Below are positions 6,875 through 16,059 of a DNA stretch of 64,000 bases, in pieces. The notes under the pieces were generated by a model. It had not been told where the DNA came from. It saw only the letters and a program-made list of their open reading frames with translations, and ran no database searches. The position numbers and the translations under genes were made by a program. Location: the NCBI GenBank assembly GCA_019416685.1, contig DXWV01000101.1, forward strand, positions 62,001 to 126,000, in the 5' to 3' direction. Origin of the DNA: Bacteroides sp. (GTDB lineage Bacteria; Bacteroidota; Bacteroidia; Bacteroidales; Bacteroidaceae). Numbering within the stretch: position 1 is the stretch's first letter; every line of letters starts with the position of its first letter.

Positions 6875-8746
6875 ATGAAGAAAATAATAATGTATATCGC
6901 CTTACTGATGTTGCCGATCCTTTGTTCAGCCCGGAAAGCCTTTGTTATAGAAGAAGGCCGGACTGTTATACTGACAGGCAAACACGCCTCATCACCGGCA
7001 CTACTTGCAGCACACGAACTGCAATATTTCGTAAAACAATCATTGGGGATACACATACCCATAGTGAATGAGTTACCATCGAAACCTACCGGGATTATCT
7101 ATGTGGGAAACAGTGAATATACGGATAAAATACACTTTGAACCACAAGAGTATCTGATACAAATCACTCCGGAAACAATCGTCCTGATGGGACAGGATGA
7201 AAACTCTGACAGTGACGGGGGACGCGACAACAATGGTATAACCCCCTCAAAAGACCGGTTGAAAATTAACTACTCAAAGCTGACCGGTGATTCATCAGCC
7301 GATGTAGAGTTAACTCTGCCCTCTATTTATGATGCACAAGGAACTTGTTATGCCGTGTATGATTTCATCGAGAGCTATCTGGGTGTCCGCTTCTATGGTC
7401 CTGCTCCGTTAAACGTGATTGTTCCCAAACAGAAGCAACTGAAACTGGCTCCAACCCGAGTGATGCGTTCTCCTGCAATCAAATACAGAGACAGTAGCTA
7501 TTCTTTTGATTGGCCGATGATGAAAGAACAATATTTTGAAGCTACACCGGAGATGAACCAGCTATTCCTCAGAAGAATCCGGTTTGGTGGAGAGAAATGG
7601 GCTGCCAATCATGCTTTCACAGCTTATCAGGACCGTTTCCTTCAAAAGAACCCGAATCGTCCGGAACTCTTCGAAGGTTATCATCCCGAATATTTTGCCG
7701 TCGGACGTACCGGAGGGCCTCACGAACGTCAGTTCTGTTACACCAATCCGGCATTTATCAAACAGGTGGCCAAAGATGCCTGCGACTACTTCGACGGTCA
7801 ACCACTGAAAGGTGAACAAATAGCTTTAGGAGACTATTTTGCTGTGGTTCCGCTTGACAATGCCAACTGGTGCCAATGTGAAGAATGCAGCCGGCAACTG
7901 GCTATTGATAAAGATAATATCCGGGGAGAACACTTCAATTGCGGTACTGCTACCCATTATCTATGGACCTTCATCAACAATGTAGCCAAAGAGGTAAAGA
8001 AAACGCATCCCGGGAAAAAAATAGCCGCCCTGGCCTATCATGTATATGCCTATCTACCCGAAGATATAGAACTGGAAGATAACATATCGGTAGCTCCCTG
8101 CCTCCACCCACGCAACTATTGGGCACCAAAGATGAAAGAGAATGAAATTGATTTCTACAAAGACTGGATTGAAGAAAGCAGAAAGAGCCATCGCCCCGTC
8201 TATCTGTGGAATTATCTGTGTTTCCCAACCGAACGCGGACTGGTACAGGGCTTCAACGTATTTCCCGGTTTCAGTATCCACCAGGTGGCCGAAGAAACAA
8301 AGATGTACGCCCAGGATGGTGTACGAGGCATATTCCTTTGTGGAATAGGAGAGCAGTTTGATTTCTATGCCACCATGAAACTTTATGATAATCCGACATT
8401 AGACATAGACGACTTGCTAAATGAATTCTTCACCTCTTATTTTGGTAAAGCAGCCCGCCCCATGCGCGACTTCTATGACAAAATAGAACAGGTATACAGT
8501 GATTCCAAAAATTATCCGCTGGACATTCAGACTAAAGATGCACAGTTTCACCAGACAGAAGCAATAGCATGGGAATACCTCGGAACAGACCGGGTAATGA
8601 AGGAACTGGAAGGATATATCCGTAAAGCACAATCGCTGGCAGGTAGTCCGGCAGAAAAAGCACGCGTGGATTCATGGGTGAAAGGAGTCTGGGAATATAT
8701 GCAAACAGGTAAGGCCAAATACATATCTAAAAAAGCAAAAGAATGA
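6875..8746 (+). CDS. DUF4838 glycoside hydrolase (GH163-like, probable endo-N-acetylglucosaminidase)
   Basis: A secreted protein of 623 residues. ATG at 6875 is chosen because MKKIIMYIALLMLPILCSA is a clean signal peptide; the longer frame from 6842 starts at TTG with no signal logic. Residues about 20-150 resemble the small alpha/beta domain found at the N-terminus of GH20 and GH67 enzymes. The main part is a DUF4838 barrel with its hallmark Cys cluster (Cys333, Cys335, Cys338 in NWCQCEEC) and PCLHPRNYW. From memory, DUF4838 proteins include GH163 enzymes that cut the chitobiose core of complex N-glycans. The stop overlaps the next start (ATGA), so it is coupled to the GH20 gene. Exact substrate is inferred. 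Confidence 0.75.
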   Translation: MKKIIMYIALLMLPILCSARKAFVIEEGRTVILTGKHASSPALLAAHELQYFVKQSLGIHIPIVNELPSKPTGIIYVGNSEYTDKIHFEPQEYLIQITPETIVLMGQDENSDSDGGRDNNGITPSKDRLKINYSKLTGDSSADVELTLPSIYDAQGTCYAVYDFIESYLGVRFYGPAPLNVIVPKQKQLKLAPTRVMRSPAIKYRDSSYSFDWPMMKEQYFEATPEMNQLFLRRIRFGGEKWAANHAFTAYQDRFLQKNPNRPELFEGYHPEYFAVGRTGGPHERQFCYTNPAFIKQVAKDACDYFDGQPLKGEQIALGDYFAVVPLDNANWCQCEECSRQLAIDKDNIRGEHFNCGTATHYLWTFINNVAKEVKKTHPGKKIAALAYHVYAYLPEDIELEDNISVAPCLHPRNYWAPKMKENEIDFYKDWIEESRKSHRPVYLWNYLCFPTERGLVQGFNVFPGFSIHQVAEETKMYAQDGVRGIFLCGIGEQFDFYATMKLYDNPTLDIDDLLNEFFTSYFGKAARPMRDFYDKIEQVYSDSKNYPLDIQTKDAQFHQTEAIAWEYLGTDRVMKELEGYIRKAQSLAGSPAEKARVDSWVKGVWEYMQTGKAKYISKKAKE

Positions 8747-10620
8747 AACTTATCAATCTCTTTCTGTTTCTCTTCCTGCTGGGATGCGTAAGTTGCAAAA
8801 GCCCGGAAGAAAACATACCAAACGAGTCTATACAGATTATTCCCCTACCAAACTCGTATGAACTTAAGCCGGGCAGTTTCTGTATGACCGGACAAACAAC
8901 GATCGGAATAGACACTTCTGACCCGGCAATGGTAGCCCTGGCGGAATACTTCAACGAAAAGACAAGTGATGCTACCGGATTCTCTTTACCGGTTGCTGAC
9001 TCCGGGACAATGGTCTTTCAGTTAGGCGATTATAAAGAGTTGGGAGAGGAAGGGTATCAACTGTCCGTATCCTCCGGGAAACTGGTATTGAGCGCATACA
9101 GGCATCATGGTATATTCAACGGTATACAATCTGTTCTTCAACTACTCCCACCGGAGATAAAATCAAAAACGGTACAGGCACAGAAAACATGGTACATCAA
9201 TTGTGTAGAAATCACCGATAAACCTCAGTTCGCATGGCGCGGACTGATGCTTGACGTCAGCCGGCATTTCTTTACCAAACAGGAAGTAAAGCGGTTTATA
9301 GACCAAATGGCAGAATACAAATATAATGTGTTTCACTGGCATCTGACCGATGATCAGGGATGGAGACTTGAAATAAAATCATTGCCCAAGCTGACCAATA
9401 TTGGTGCATGGAGGGCGCCCCGGGTAGGTAACTGGTGGGAGAGAGAGCCGCAGCTCTCTACCGACTCTTTGAGTTATGGAGGATTTTATACTCCGGAAGA
9501 CATCCGGGAGGTCGTAGACTATGCCCGGCAACGCTATATTACGATAGTGCCCGAAGTAGATATACCCGGACACAGTATGGCTGCCCTATCGGCATATCCG
9601 GAAATCTCCTGTACGGGTGGTCCTTTTCATGTGAATGTAGGAAATACATTTTATACGAAAACAGAAAACTCCTTGTGTGCAGGCAATGAACGGACGTTTG
9701 AAGTTCTTGATACTGTATTCTCTGAAGTTGCCCGTCTTTTTCCTTCCCCATATATACATATCGGAGGCGATGAATGTTATAAGGGCTTCTGGGAAAGGTG
9801 TCCCAAATGCCGGATGCGAAAACAAAAAGAACATCTGAAAAATTCGGAAGAACTGCAAAGCTATTTTATAAAACGGGTGGCCGACATGGTTCAGAAAAAA
9901 GGAAAAAAGGTTATCGGATGGGATGAGATACTGGAAGGTGGCTTAGCTCCGGAAGCAATTGTAATGTCATGGAGAGGTATAAAAGGAGGAGCAGAAGCTG
10001 CCCGGCAAGGACATTCGGTGATTATGACCCCAAGCGACCATTGCTATCTGGATTTCTATCAGGGAGACCCGACAGTTGAACCGAATACTTACGCCATGCT
10101 TCGCTTGCAGGATTGCTATAAATATCAGCTTGTCCCTGACAGTATAAACCCTTCTCTGGTAATGGGCGGACAAGGAAACCTTTGGACGGAATCCGTACCT
10201 CATTACCGCCAGGTGGAATATATGGTTTGGCCACGTGCTCTGGCTATATCCGAAACGTTATGGACCGATGCCCGGCTGCGCAACTGGAAATTCTTTGTCC
10301 ACAGGGTGGAACAACAATTTGAACGCTTCGACCAGTCGGGGATTAATTATGCCCGCAGTATCTATGATCCGATAATCTGTCCGTATCTGGACAACAAGAA
10401 CGAACTGAAAATAGAACTAAAAACAGAAGCAGAAGGTCTAAGCCTGTTCTATACATTCGACAATACAATCCCCGATGTATACTCCAATATGTATACAGAT
10501 ACACTTTCTGTTCCTAAAAATGCATCAATGCTCCGTGTAGTCACTTACAAAGGGCAGGCACAAGCGGGCAGACAGGTTGATATTACCATTGAGGAGTTGA
10601 AAAAGAGAGTGACAAAATAA
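8743..10620 (+). CDS. GH20 beta-N-acetylhexosaminidase, lipoprotein
   Basis: A 625-residue enzyme. Residues 1-20 are a lipoprotein signal with lipobox Cys (LLGCVSC). An N-terminal GH20b domain (about 30-155) is followed by the catalytic barrel: FHWHLTDDQGWRLEIK, then HIGGDEC, where Asp343 and Glu344 are the usual substrate-assisted catalytic pair. The C-terminal 70 residues (LFYTFDNTIPDVYS) look like the beta-sandwich found after chitobiase-type enzymes. It should release terminal beta-GlcNAc or GalNAc at the cell surface or in the periplasm. The start overlaps the DUF4838 stop by 4 bp. A 156-bp gap with no clear control element precedes the SusC gene. Confidence 0.93.
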   Translation: MKLINLFLFLFLLGCVSCKSPEENIPNESIQIIPLPNSYELKPGSFCMTGQTTIGIDTSDPAMVALAEYFNEKTSDATGFSLPVADSGTMVFQLGDYKELGEEGYQLSVSSGKLVLSAYRHHGIFNGIQSVLQLLPPEIKSKTVQAQKTWYINCVEITDKPQFAWRGLMLDVSRHFFTKQEVKRFIDQMAEYKYNVFHWHLTDDQGWRLEIKSLPKLTNIGAWRAPRVGNWWEREPQLSTDSLSYGGFYTPEDIREVVDYARQRYITIVPEVDIPGHSMAALSAYPEISCTGGPFHVNVGNTFYTKTENSLCAGNERTFEVLDTVFSEVARLFPSPYIHIGGDECYKGFWERCPKCRMRKQKEHLKNSEELQSYFIKRVADMVQKKGKKVIGWDEILEGGLAPEAIVMSWRGIKGGAEAARQGHSVIMTPSDHCYLDFYQGDPTVEPNTYAMLRLQDCYKYQLVPDSINPSLVMGGQGNLWTESVPHYRQVEYMVWPRALAISETLWTDARLRNWKFFVHRVEQQFERFDQSGINYARSIYDPIICPYLDNKNELKIELKTEAEGLSLFYTFDNTIPDVYSNMYTDTLSVPKNASMLRVVTYKGQAQAGRQVDITIEELKKRVTK

Positions 10621-10776
10621 AAAAAACATGTTATAGAACACAAAAAAAGAGATGTTACAAATAAAGCCGATTGGTGTACTACTTACAGAACGGATAAGGA
10701 TAAAGAAAAACGAGACATCTGACTAACAAGTAAAAAACACCTGAAAATCACTTATGATAAAATACTTAAAACCATT

Positions 10777-13700
10777 ATGAGTACAAGAAAATTTCACATA
10801 ATACTGCTTCTATTATTAATGACCGGATTTGTATCCACCATTAATGCACAAGAGCAAAAGCTCTCTCTCTCACTTAGCAATGCCACATTGAGACAGTTCT
10901 TTAATGAAATAGAACACAAAACCGATTACTCTTTCTCTTATCGTGAAGGGGTATTGGATAACCGGAAGGATATAACGGTTTCCGCACAAAACAAGGACCT
11001 GCTGGAAATCCTCAAAGCGGTACTCACTCCAAGAGGATTAAGTTTTAGTATACAATCCAAATCAGTAGTAATTACCCCGCAGCAACAGGTAGCTGCAAGC
11101 AAGCCGGTTATCATCAAAGGAAAGGTTACAGATGCCACCAACGAACCACTTGTGGGAGTTACCATCCGGGTAAAAAACGGTAATGAAGGCACAACGACTG
11201 ATATGGACGGTAACTACTCAATCCAGCTGAAAAACAAGAATTCCGAACTTCAGTTCTCTTACATCGGTTACAAACAAAAAGATATAAGAGTAAAGGACAA
11301 AACGGTTGTCAATGTGCTGTTGGATGAAGATAGCCATATGCTGAATGAAGTAGTAGCTATCGGTTACGGTGTGATGAGAAAGAAAGATCTGACAGGCTCT
11401 GTTGCCCGTATCGGAGAAAAGGATATAAACAATGTACCTACAATTCGTCTGGACCAGGCACTGACCGGTAAAGTATCGGGCGTACACGTCACTAACACTT
11501 CCGGTGAACCGGGCGCAGCTACCAATATCCTGATCCGTGGTGGTAACTCTATTTCGGCAAGCAATCAACCTTTGTATGTTGTAGACGGATTTATCGGTGC
11601 AGGCGACCTGAACCTGATTGACCCCAATGATATAGAGTCAATAGAGATTCTGAAAGATGCCGCAGCTACTTCTATTTATGGTGCCAGAGGTGCCAATGGG
11701 GTTGTTATCATTACGACCAAAAGAGGAACCGAAGGTGGTAATAATGTTACTGTTAATGCCTACGTCGGTATCCAGCATGTTGCCAAACGGTTGGAAATGC
11801 TCAATGCGCGTGAATATGCCGAAATGCTGAACCAACAGGACGTGGCTGCCGGACAAGAACCCTCTATAGAAAATCCAAGTATCTATGAAAAAGGTACCGA
11901 CTGGCAGGATGAAATACTCCAAATGGCACTGATGCAAAATTATCAGGTAGCAGCTTCAGGAGGAAGTAAAGACACCCGTTACTATTTATCATTGAGTATG
12001 TTCGATCAGGAGGGGGTTATCAAGAGATCCGGAATCAGACGTTATCAGACCCGCCTCAACTTAGATAGAAAAATAGGTGATAAGATAAATATCGGCGCTA
12101 ACTTCCAGTTTTCCCACTCTTCAAGAAAACCCAATCTGGTGAGTCTGGGAGGTTTCGATTACCAAAGCTCAGCACTGGCAATTCCTCCGACCATGCCTGT
12201 CTATAACGCAGACGGTTCGTATGCGGCAGACAGTCCTTCGCGTGTAGTAAGCAATAAGATTGATAATGTAGTAGCACAGCTTAACCTGCGTAAGAAAGAA
12301 GAATTATCAACCACAGTCTATGCAGGTATATTTGCAGACTGGGAAGCTATAAAAGGATTGAAGTTCAAAACTTCTTTAGGATTGAACGCCAGTACCAACA
12401 AAACGAATGAATACAAACCCGGCTCGCTCCCAACCATGATGCAAAATAAAACCAAAGGTGAAGCGTGGATCAACCAGGGAGAGGGTTATTCTATCCTATG
12501 GGAGAATACAGCCAACTATATGAAAGAGATAATAGAGGGACATCACCTGACAGTTTTGGGAGGATACACCCTGCAATTCGGACGTAACGAAGGACTAAGC
12601 TTATACGGAAAGAACTTCACCAACGACCTGCTGGACTGGAACAATCTCTCTGATGCAGAAACCAAAACCCGCCAGATAGGCAGTTCAGCTTCCGAATGGG
12701 CTATTATATCGTATCTGGGACGAATTAACTACTCCATTCACGATCGCTACCTGCTCTCGCTCGTAGGCAGATATGACGGTTCATCCCGTTTAGGCAAAGA
12801 TAACCAGTTTGCCTTCTTCCCTTCCGTAGCTCTGGGATGGAGACTCTCGGAAGAGAAATTCATGAAACGCTTTTCCAAACTGAATAACCTGAAACTGAGA
12901 TTCAGTTATGGTCTTTCCGGAAATCAGGATATTGCACTGTATCAGACATTGCCTTTGATGAAACAACAAAATGTGATGCTGGGTGACATTCCGCAAATCG
13001 GATACATCCCCGATCGTCTGGGTAATGACAAACTGAAATGGGAGACAACGGCTCAGTTCGATTTTGGTGTGGAGGCTTCTTTCTTCAATTCACGTTTGAA
13101 TATAGAACTTGATTTTTATTCTAAAAGAACGAAGGATCTCTTACTGGATGTGGAGTTCCCCTATATCTCAGGATTCAAGAATGGTTTCATGAATGTAGGT
13201 AAAATCTCAAACCAGGGAGTAGAACTCATGATCCGTACTACTAATATCGCTACAAAAGACTTCACATGGTCTACCGAATTTAATATCTCTACAAATAAAA
13301 ATAAAGTCTTAGCGATGGGACCCGATAAAGATTTTGAATATACCTTCCGCCCGGGTCTGGGTACACATCCTTACTCCTGGTTAAAGGTAGGCCAGCCCGT
13401 CGGAGTATTCTATGGCTATATTATGGATGGTATCTATCGCTCACGTGCACAAATTGAAGCCGGTAGTGAGCCGAACGCCTCACTCGGGCAGAAGATATAC
13501 CGCGATATTAATGGGGATGGTGTAGTTTCTATCGAAGACCAGACAACCATTGGTGATCCGAATCCCGACTTCTTTGGAGGTATCAACAATACGTTCACCT
13601 ACAAGAATTTCACTTTGAGTGTATTTTTACAGGGAACGTATGGAAATGACATACTTGCAGGAGGTGACTTCCTGTATGCCACAGTCGATCCCCGGTTTGT

Positions 13701-14082
13701 AAATCAGTACAAACGGGTAAAGAACTTCTGGTCACTCGACAATCCCAACGGAAATTATCCTAAACTCTATTCCAATGACGAATACCAGCCTTCTACCTAC
13801 ATGATTCATGATGGTTCACATCTGAAAATAAAAAGTATCAGCTTGTATTACAACTTCCCGGTCAAGAGCTGGAAGAAGAATAAGACGATTCAGGAACTCC
13901 AATGCTACGTTACCGGTACCAACCTGTTCACGTTCACCTCTTACAAAGGATACGATCCGGAAGTAAATACCGGAACGGAAGGTGGCTACAAGGTCTATTC
14001 GGCCAACGTACTCCGGGGTATGGACTTTACCGCTTATCCCTCAGCGAGAACTTATACTTTTGGCTTTAAAATCACATTATAA
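10777..14082 (+). CDS. SusC-like TonB-dependent transducer with STN domain (RagA family)
   Basis: An 1101-residue outer-membrane glycan importer. Residues 1-24 are a signal peptide ending INA/Q. About 27-105 is an STN domain, about 111-185 a carboxypeptidase-regulatory beta-sandwich (VIIKGKVTDATNEPLVGVTI), then comes the plug (EVVAIGYGVMRKKDLTGSVA; ILIRGGNSIS; IYGARGANGVVII), followed by the 22-strand barrel ending FGFKITL. The STN domain is the part that talks to FecR-type anti-sigma proteins, which ties this receptor to the pair at 5048-6673. Its stop overlaps the SusD start by one base (TAATG). The transported sugar is inferred from neighbours to be an N-glycan-like oligosaccharide. Confidence 0.95.
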   Translation: MSTRKFHIILLLLLMTGFVSTINAQEQKLSLSLSNATLRQFFNEIEHKTDYSFSYREGVLDNRKDITVSAQNKDLLEILKAVLTPRGLSFSIQSKSVVITPQQQVAASKPVIIKGKVTDATNEPLVGVTIRVKNGNEGTTTDMDGNYSIQLKNKNSELQFSYIGYKQKDIRVKDKTVVNVLLDEDSHMLNEVVAIGYGVMRKKDLTGSVARIGEKDINNVPTIRLDQALTGKVSGVHVTNTSGEPGAATNILIRGGNSISASNQPLYVVDGFIGAGDLNLIDPNDIESIEILKDAAATSIYGARGANGVVIITTKRGTEGGNNVTVNAYVGIQHVAKRLEMLNAREYAEMLNQQDVAAGQEPSIENPSIYEKGTDWQDEILQMALMQNYQVAASGGSKDTRYYLSLSMFDQEGVIKRSGIRRYQTRLNLDRKIGDKINIGANFQFSHSSRKPNLVSLGGFDYQSSALAIPPTMPVYNADGSYAADSPSRVVSNKIDNVVAQLNLRKKEELSTTVYAGIFADWEAIKGLKFKTSLGLNASTNKTNEYKPGSLPTMMQNKTKGEAWINQGEGYSILWENTANYMKEIIEGHHLTVLGGYTLQFGRNEGLSLYGKNFTNDLLDWNNLSDAETKTRQIGSSASEWAIISYLGRINYSIHDRYLLSLVGRYDGSSRLGKDNQFAFFPSVALGWRLSEEKFMKRFSKLNNLKLRFSYGLSGNQDIALYQTLPLMKQQNVMLGDIPQIGYIPDRLGNDKLKWETTAQFDFGVEASFFNSRLNIELDFYSKRTKDLLLDVEFPYISGFKNGFMNVGKISNQGVELMIRTTNIATKDFTWSTEFNISTNKNKVLAMGPDKDFEYTFRPGLGTHPYSWLKVGQPVGVFYGYIMDGIYRSRAQIEAGSEPNASLGQKIYRDINGDGVVSIEDQTTIGDPNPDFFGGINNTFTYKNFTLSVFLQGTYGNDILAGGDFLYATVDPRFVNQYKRVKNFWSLDNPNGNYPKLYSNDEYQPSTYMIHDGSHLKIKSISLYYNFPVKSWKKNKTIQELQCYVTGTNLFTFTSYKGYDPEVNTGTEGGYKVYSANVLRGMDFTAYPSARTYTFGFKITL

Positions 14083-15521
14083 TGAAAAGAATCATGAAAA
14101 AACTAAAGATAATGGCACTGTGCATCCTGACTGCTACTTGCAGCTCGTGCCTGGACATGCTCGATAAAACACCTATATCACAACTCAGTGTCGGTAAACT
14201 GTTTGAAACAGCAGACGGGGCGGAAGCTGCCGTATCCGGATGTTATAGTTTCCTCAACGGAACAGGATATTACAGTCTGGACAGATGGTGCTTTGCCTTT
14301 GAAGGTACCGATATATCCGGTAGTGCCGGTGGCTCAGCCAATTATCAATGGACTTCGGGCGAGAACCGGTGGAGTGACTGGTGGCTCACTACTTATCAGG
14401 CAATCGGTGCCTGCAACACAACCATAACCCGCATAAAAAAATCAACCTTTGATGAGAGCCGCCGCACCTCACTATTGGCAGAAGCCCGTTTCCTGCGTGC
14501 TTTCTACTATTACCATGCATTGACTTACTGGGGAGGTGTGCCCTTATTGAAAGATGAGATAACTTCGCTGGATCAAGTAAAGAATGTAAAAAGAGCCACA
14601 CGGGAAGAACTCTCAAACTTCATCATTGATGAACTCGTAGAAGTATCGGATATTCTGGAGAAAAGCCCTGCCATCGTAGCAAGAGCCAGTAAAGGAACCG
14701 CACTTACCCTGTTGGCAAAAATGTACTTACTGCAAGAACAATGGGAAAATGCAGCAAAAACCTGTGAGCAAATCATGGGCTTGAACAAATATAAACTGTT
14801 CGACAACTATAGCGACATCTTCTCACAGGCATTTGAGAACCAGCAGGAACATATCTTCTCTATTCAGTTCAATGCCGACTATACCGACTTCTCTGCCCGT
14901 ATGTTGTGGTATCTGGGGCCGAGTAAAGAAGAATGGGACAAGTTTAATGGACTGGGAGGAAGTTCTGCCCCCACCTCCTTTTATGACAAATACGATGAAT
15001 GGGACCTGCGCCTCGAACACAATCTGGCTAAGACCTGGCGGGGACAGGCTTTCAAAGACAGCCGTATCGCCATCATTAAATACTGGGACAGAACCGGTAA
15101 ACAAATGCTTGACCACGATGGACTGAACTTCCCCGTATTCCGCTATGCAGACGTTCTTCTCATGTACGCCGAAGCACTAAACGAATGGAAAGGAGCGCCT
15201 ACCCAAGAGGCTTATGACGCAATCAATGAAATTCGCGAACGGGCAGGGGTAGACGAGATAGAAGACATGGATTACAAACAATTTCAATCTCTCATTCGTG
15301 ACGAACGTGCCCGCGAATTATGCTATGAGGGGCATCGCCGGTTCGATCTTGTGCGTTGGGGAATACTTGTAGAGACGGTAAAAAGAATCAGTAAAGAGAT
15401 TAACTCAAAGGGAGGTGAATACATTAGTGAAGCCCATAACCTTTGCCCTATCCCTCAGACAGAAATTATAAAGAACTCAAATTTGGAACAAAATCCAGGA
15501 TATGAAACTACTAAAAAATAA
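14082..15521 (+). CDS. SusD-like surface glycan-binding lipoprotein (RagB family)
   Basis: A 479-residue protein with a lipoprotein signal (ILTATCSSCLDMLDKTPIS). It has the SusD helical TPR scaffold: EARFLRAFYYYHALTYWGGVPLL near residue 135, and the C-terminal block FRYADVLLMYAEALNE, RDERARELCYEGHRRFDLVRWG, LCPIPQTEI, and the ending QNPGYE. It sits as the lid on the SusC barrel encoded just upstream, with which it overlaps by one base. The start could also be the second Met-Lys-Lys four codons in. Ligand is inferred from the locus. Confidence 0.95.
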   Translation: MKRIMKKLKIMALCILTATCSSCLDMLDKTPISQLSVGKLFETADGAEAAVSGCYSFLNGTGYYSLDRWCFAFEGTDISGSAGGSANYQWTSGENRWSDWWLTTYQAIGACNTTITRIKKSTFDESRRTSLLAEARFLRAFYYYHALTYWGGVPLLKDEITSLDQVKNVKRATREELSNFIIDELVEVSDILEKSPAIVARASKGTALTLLAKMYLLQEQWENAAKTCEQIMGLNKYKLFDNYSDIFSQAFENQQEHIFSIQFNADYTDFSARMLWYLGPSKEEWDKFNGLGGSSAPTSFYDKYDEWDLRLEHNLAKTWRGQAFKDSRIAIIKYWDRTGKQMLDHDGLNFPVFRYADVLLMYAEALNEWKGAPTQEAYDAINEIRERAGVDEIEDMDYKQFQSLIRDERARELCYEGHRRFDLVRWGILVETVKRISKEINSKGGEYISEAHNLCPIPQTEIIKNSNLEQNPGYETTKK

Positions 15522-15528
15522 AAGCGAT

Positions 15529-16032
15529 ATGAAATCAACATTCAAACTACTTCTGCTTTTAATGACTCTCTCATTCATTGCTTGTGACAAGAACGAGGAT
15601 GACTTTTCAAAAAAAGACAGCTATCTGTATGTATGGAACATACGTACATGGAATGCAGGCACAGAGAGCAAACTTTCTGATATAAAAGTAACCTATTTCT
15701 TCAAAGGGGATACCACCCGGATACAGAATATTAACTTCTGGGTAATCAAAGAAAAAAGTACTCTCTATGCCGAAGAAGCCATGAAACATACCGACAGGGC
15801 TTTTCAGGTAGCGTATCCTCAGAAAGATCCTAACCAGAAAGAGTTCAAAAACCAATGCTCTTTCCGCTTCAGCGAAGGATTCAATACAGATTATGACGGC
15901 GATCCGATTGTGCCGGGAGGAAAGTACAGACTGGTAGTGAAAGCCATTGCTACCGACAACAAAGTGGTAGACAGCCCTACCACCGAATCGGGTGTATTCG
16001 AGATATACGACCCTAACAGTCCTGAAGAATAA
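15529..16032 (+). CDS. Small lipoprotein in the SusE/SGBP position
   Basis: A 167-residue protein starting at the second Met (15529), which gives a good lipoprotein signal (KLLLLLMTLSFIACDKNEDD). The body is predicted to be a single beta-sandwich-like domain (YLYVWNIRTWNAGTESKLSD, FRFSEGFNTDY, GGKYRLVVKAIATDN). I do not recognise a named family with confidence. Its place directly after SusD is where surface glycan-binding proteins or small Sus accessory lipoproteins are coded, so a binding or assembly role on the cell surface is inferred. It lies 8 bp after the SusD stop. Confidence 0.7.
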   Translation: MKSTFKLLLLLMTLSFIACDKNEDDFSKKDSYLYVWNIRTWNAGTESKLSDIKVTYFFKGDTTRIQNINFWVIKEKSTLYAEEAMKHTDRAFQVAYPQKDPNQKEFKNQCSFRFSEGFNTDYDGDPIVPGGKYRLVVKAIATDNKVVDSPTTESGVFEIYDPNSPEE

Positions 16033-16059
16033 ACTTTGTTTAATTTAAAATAAATACCA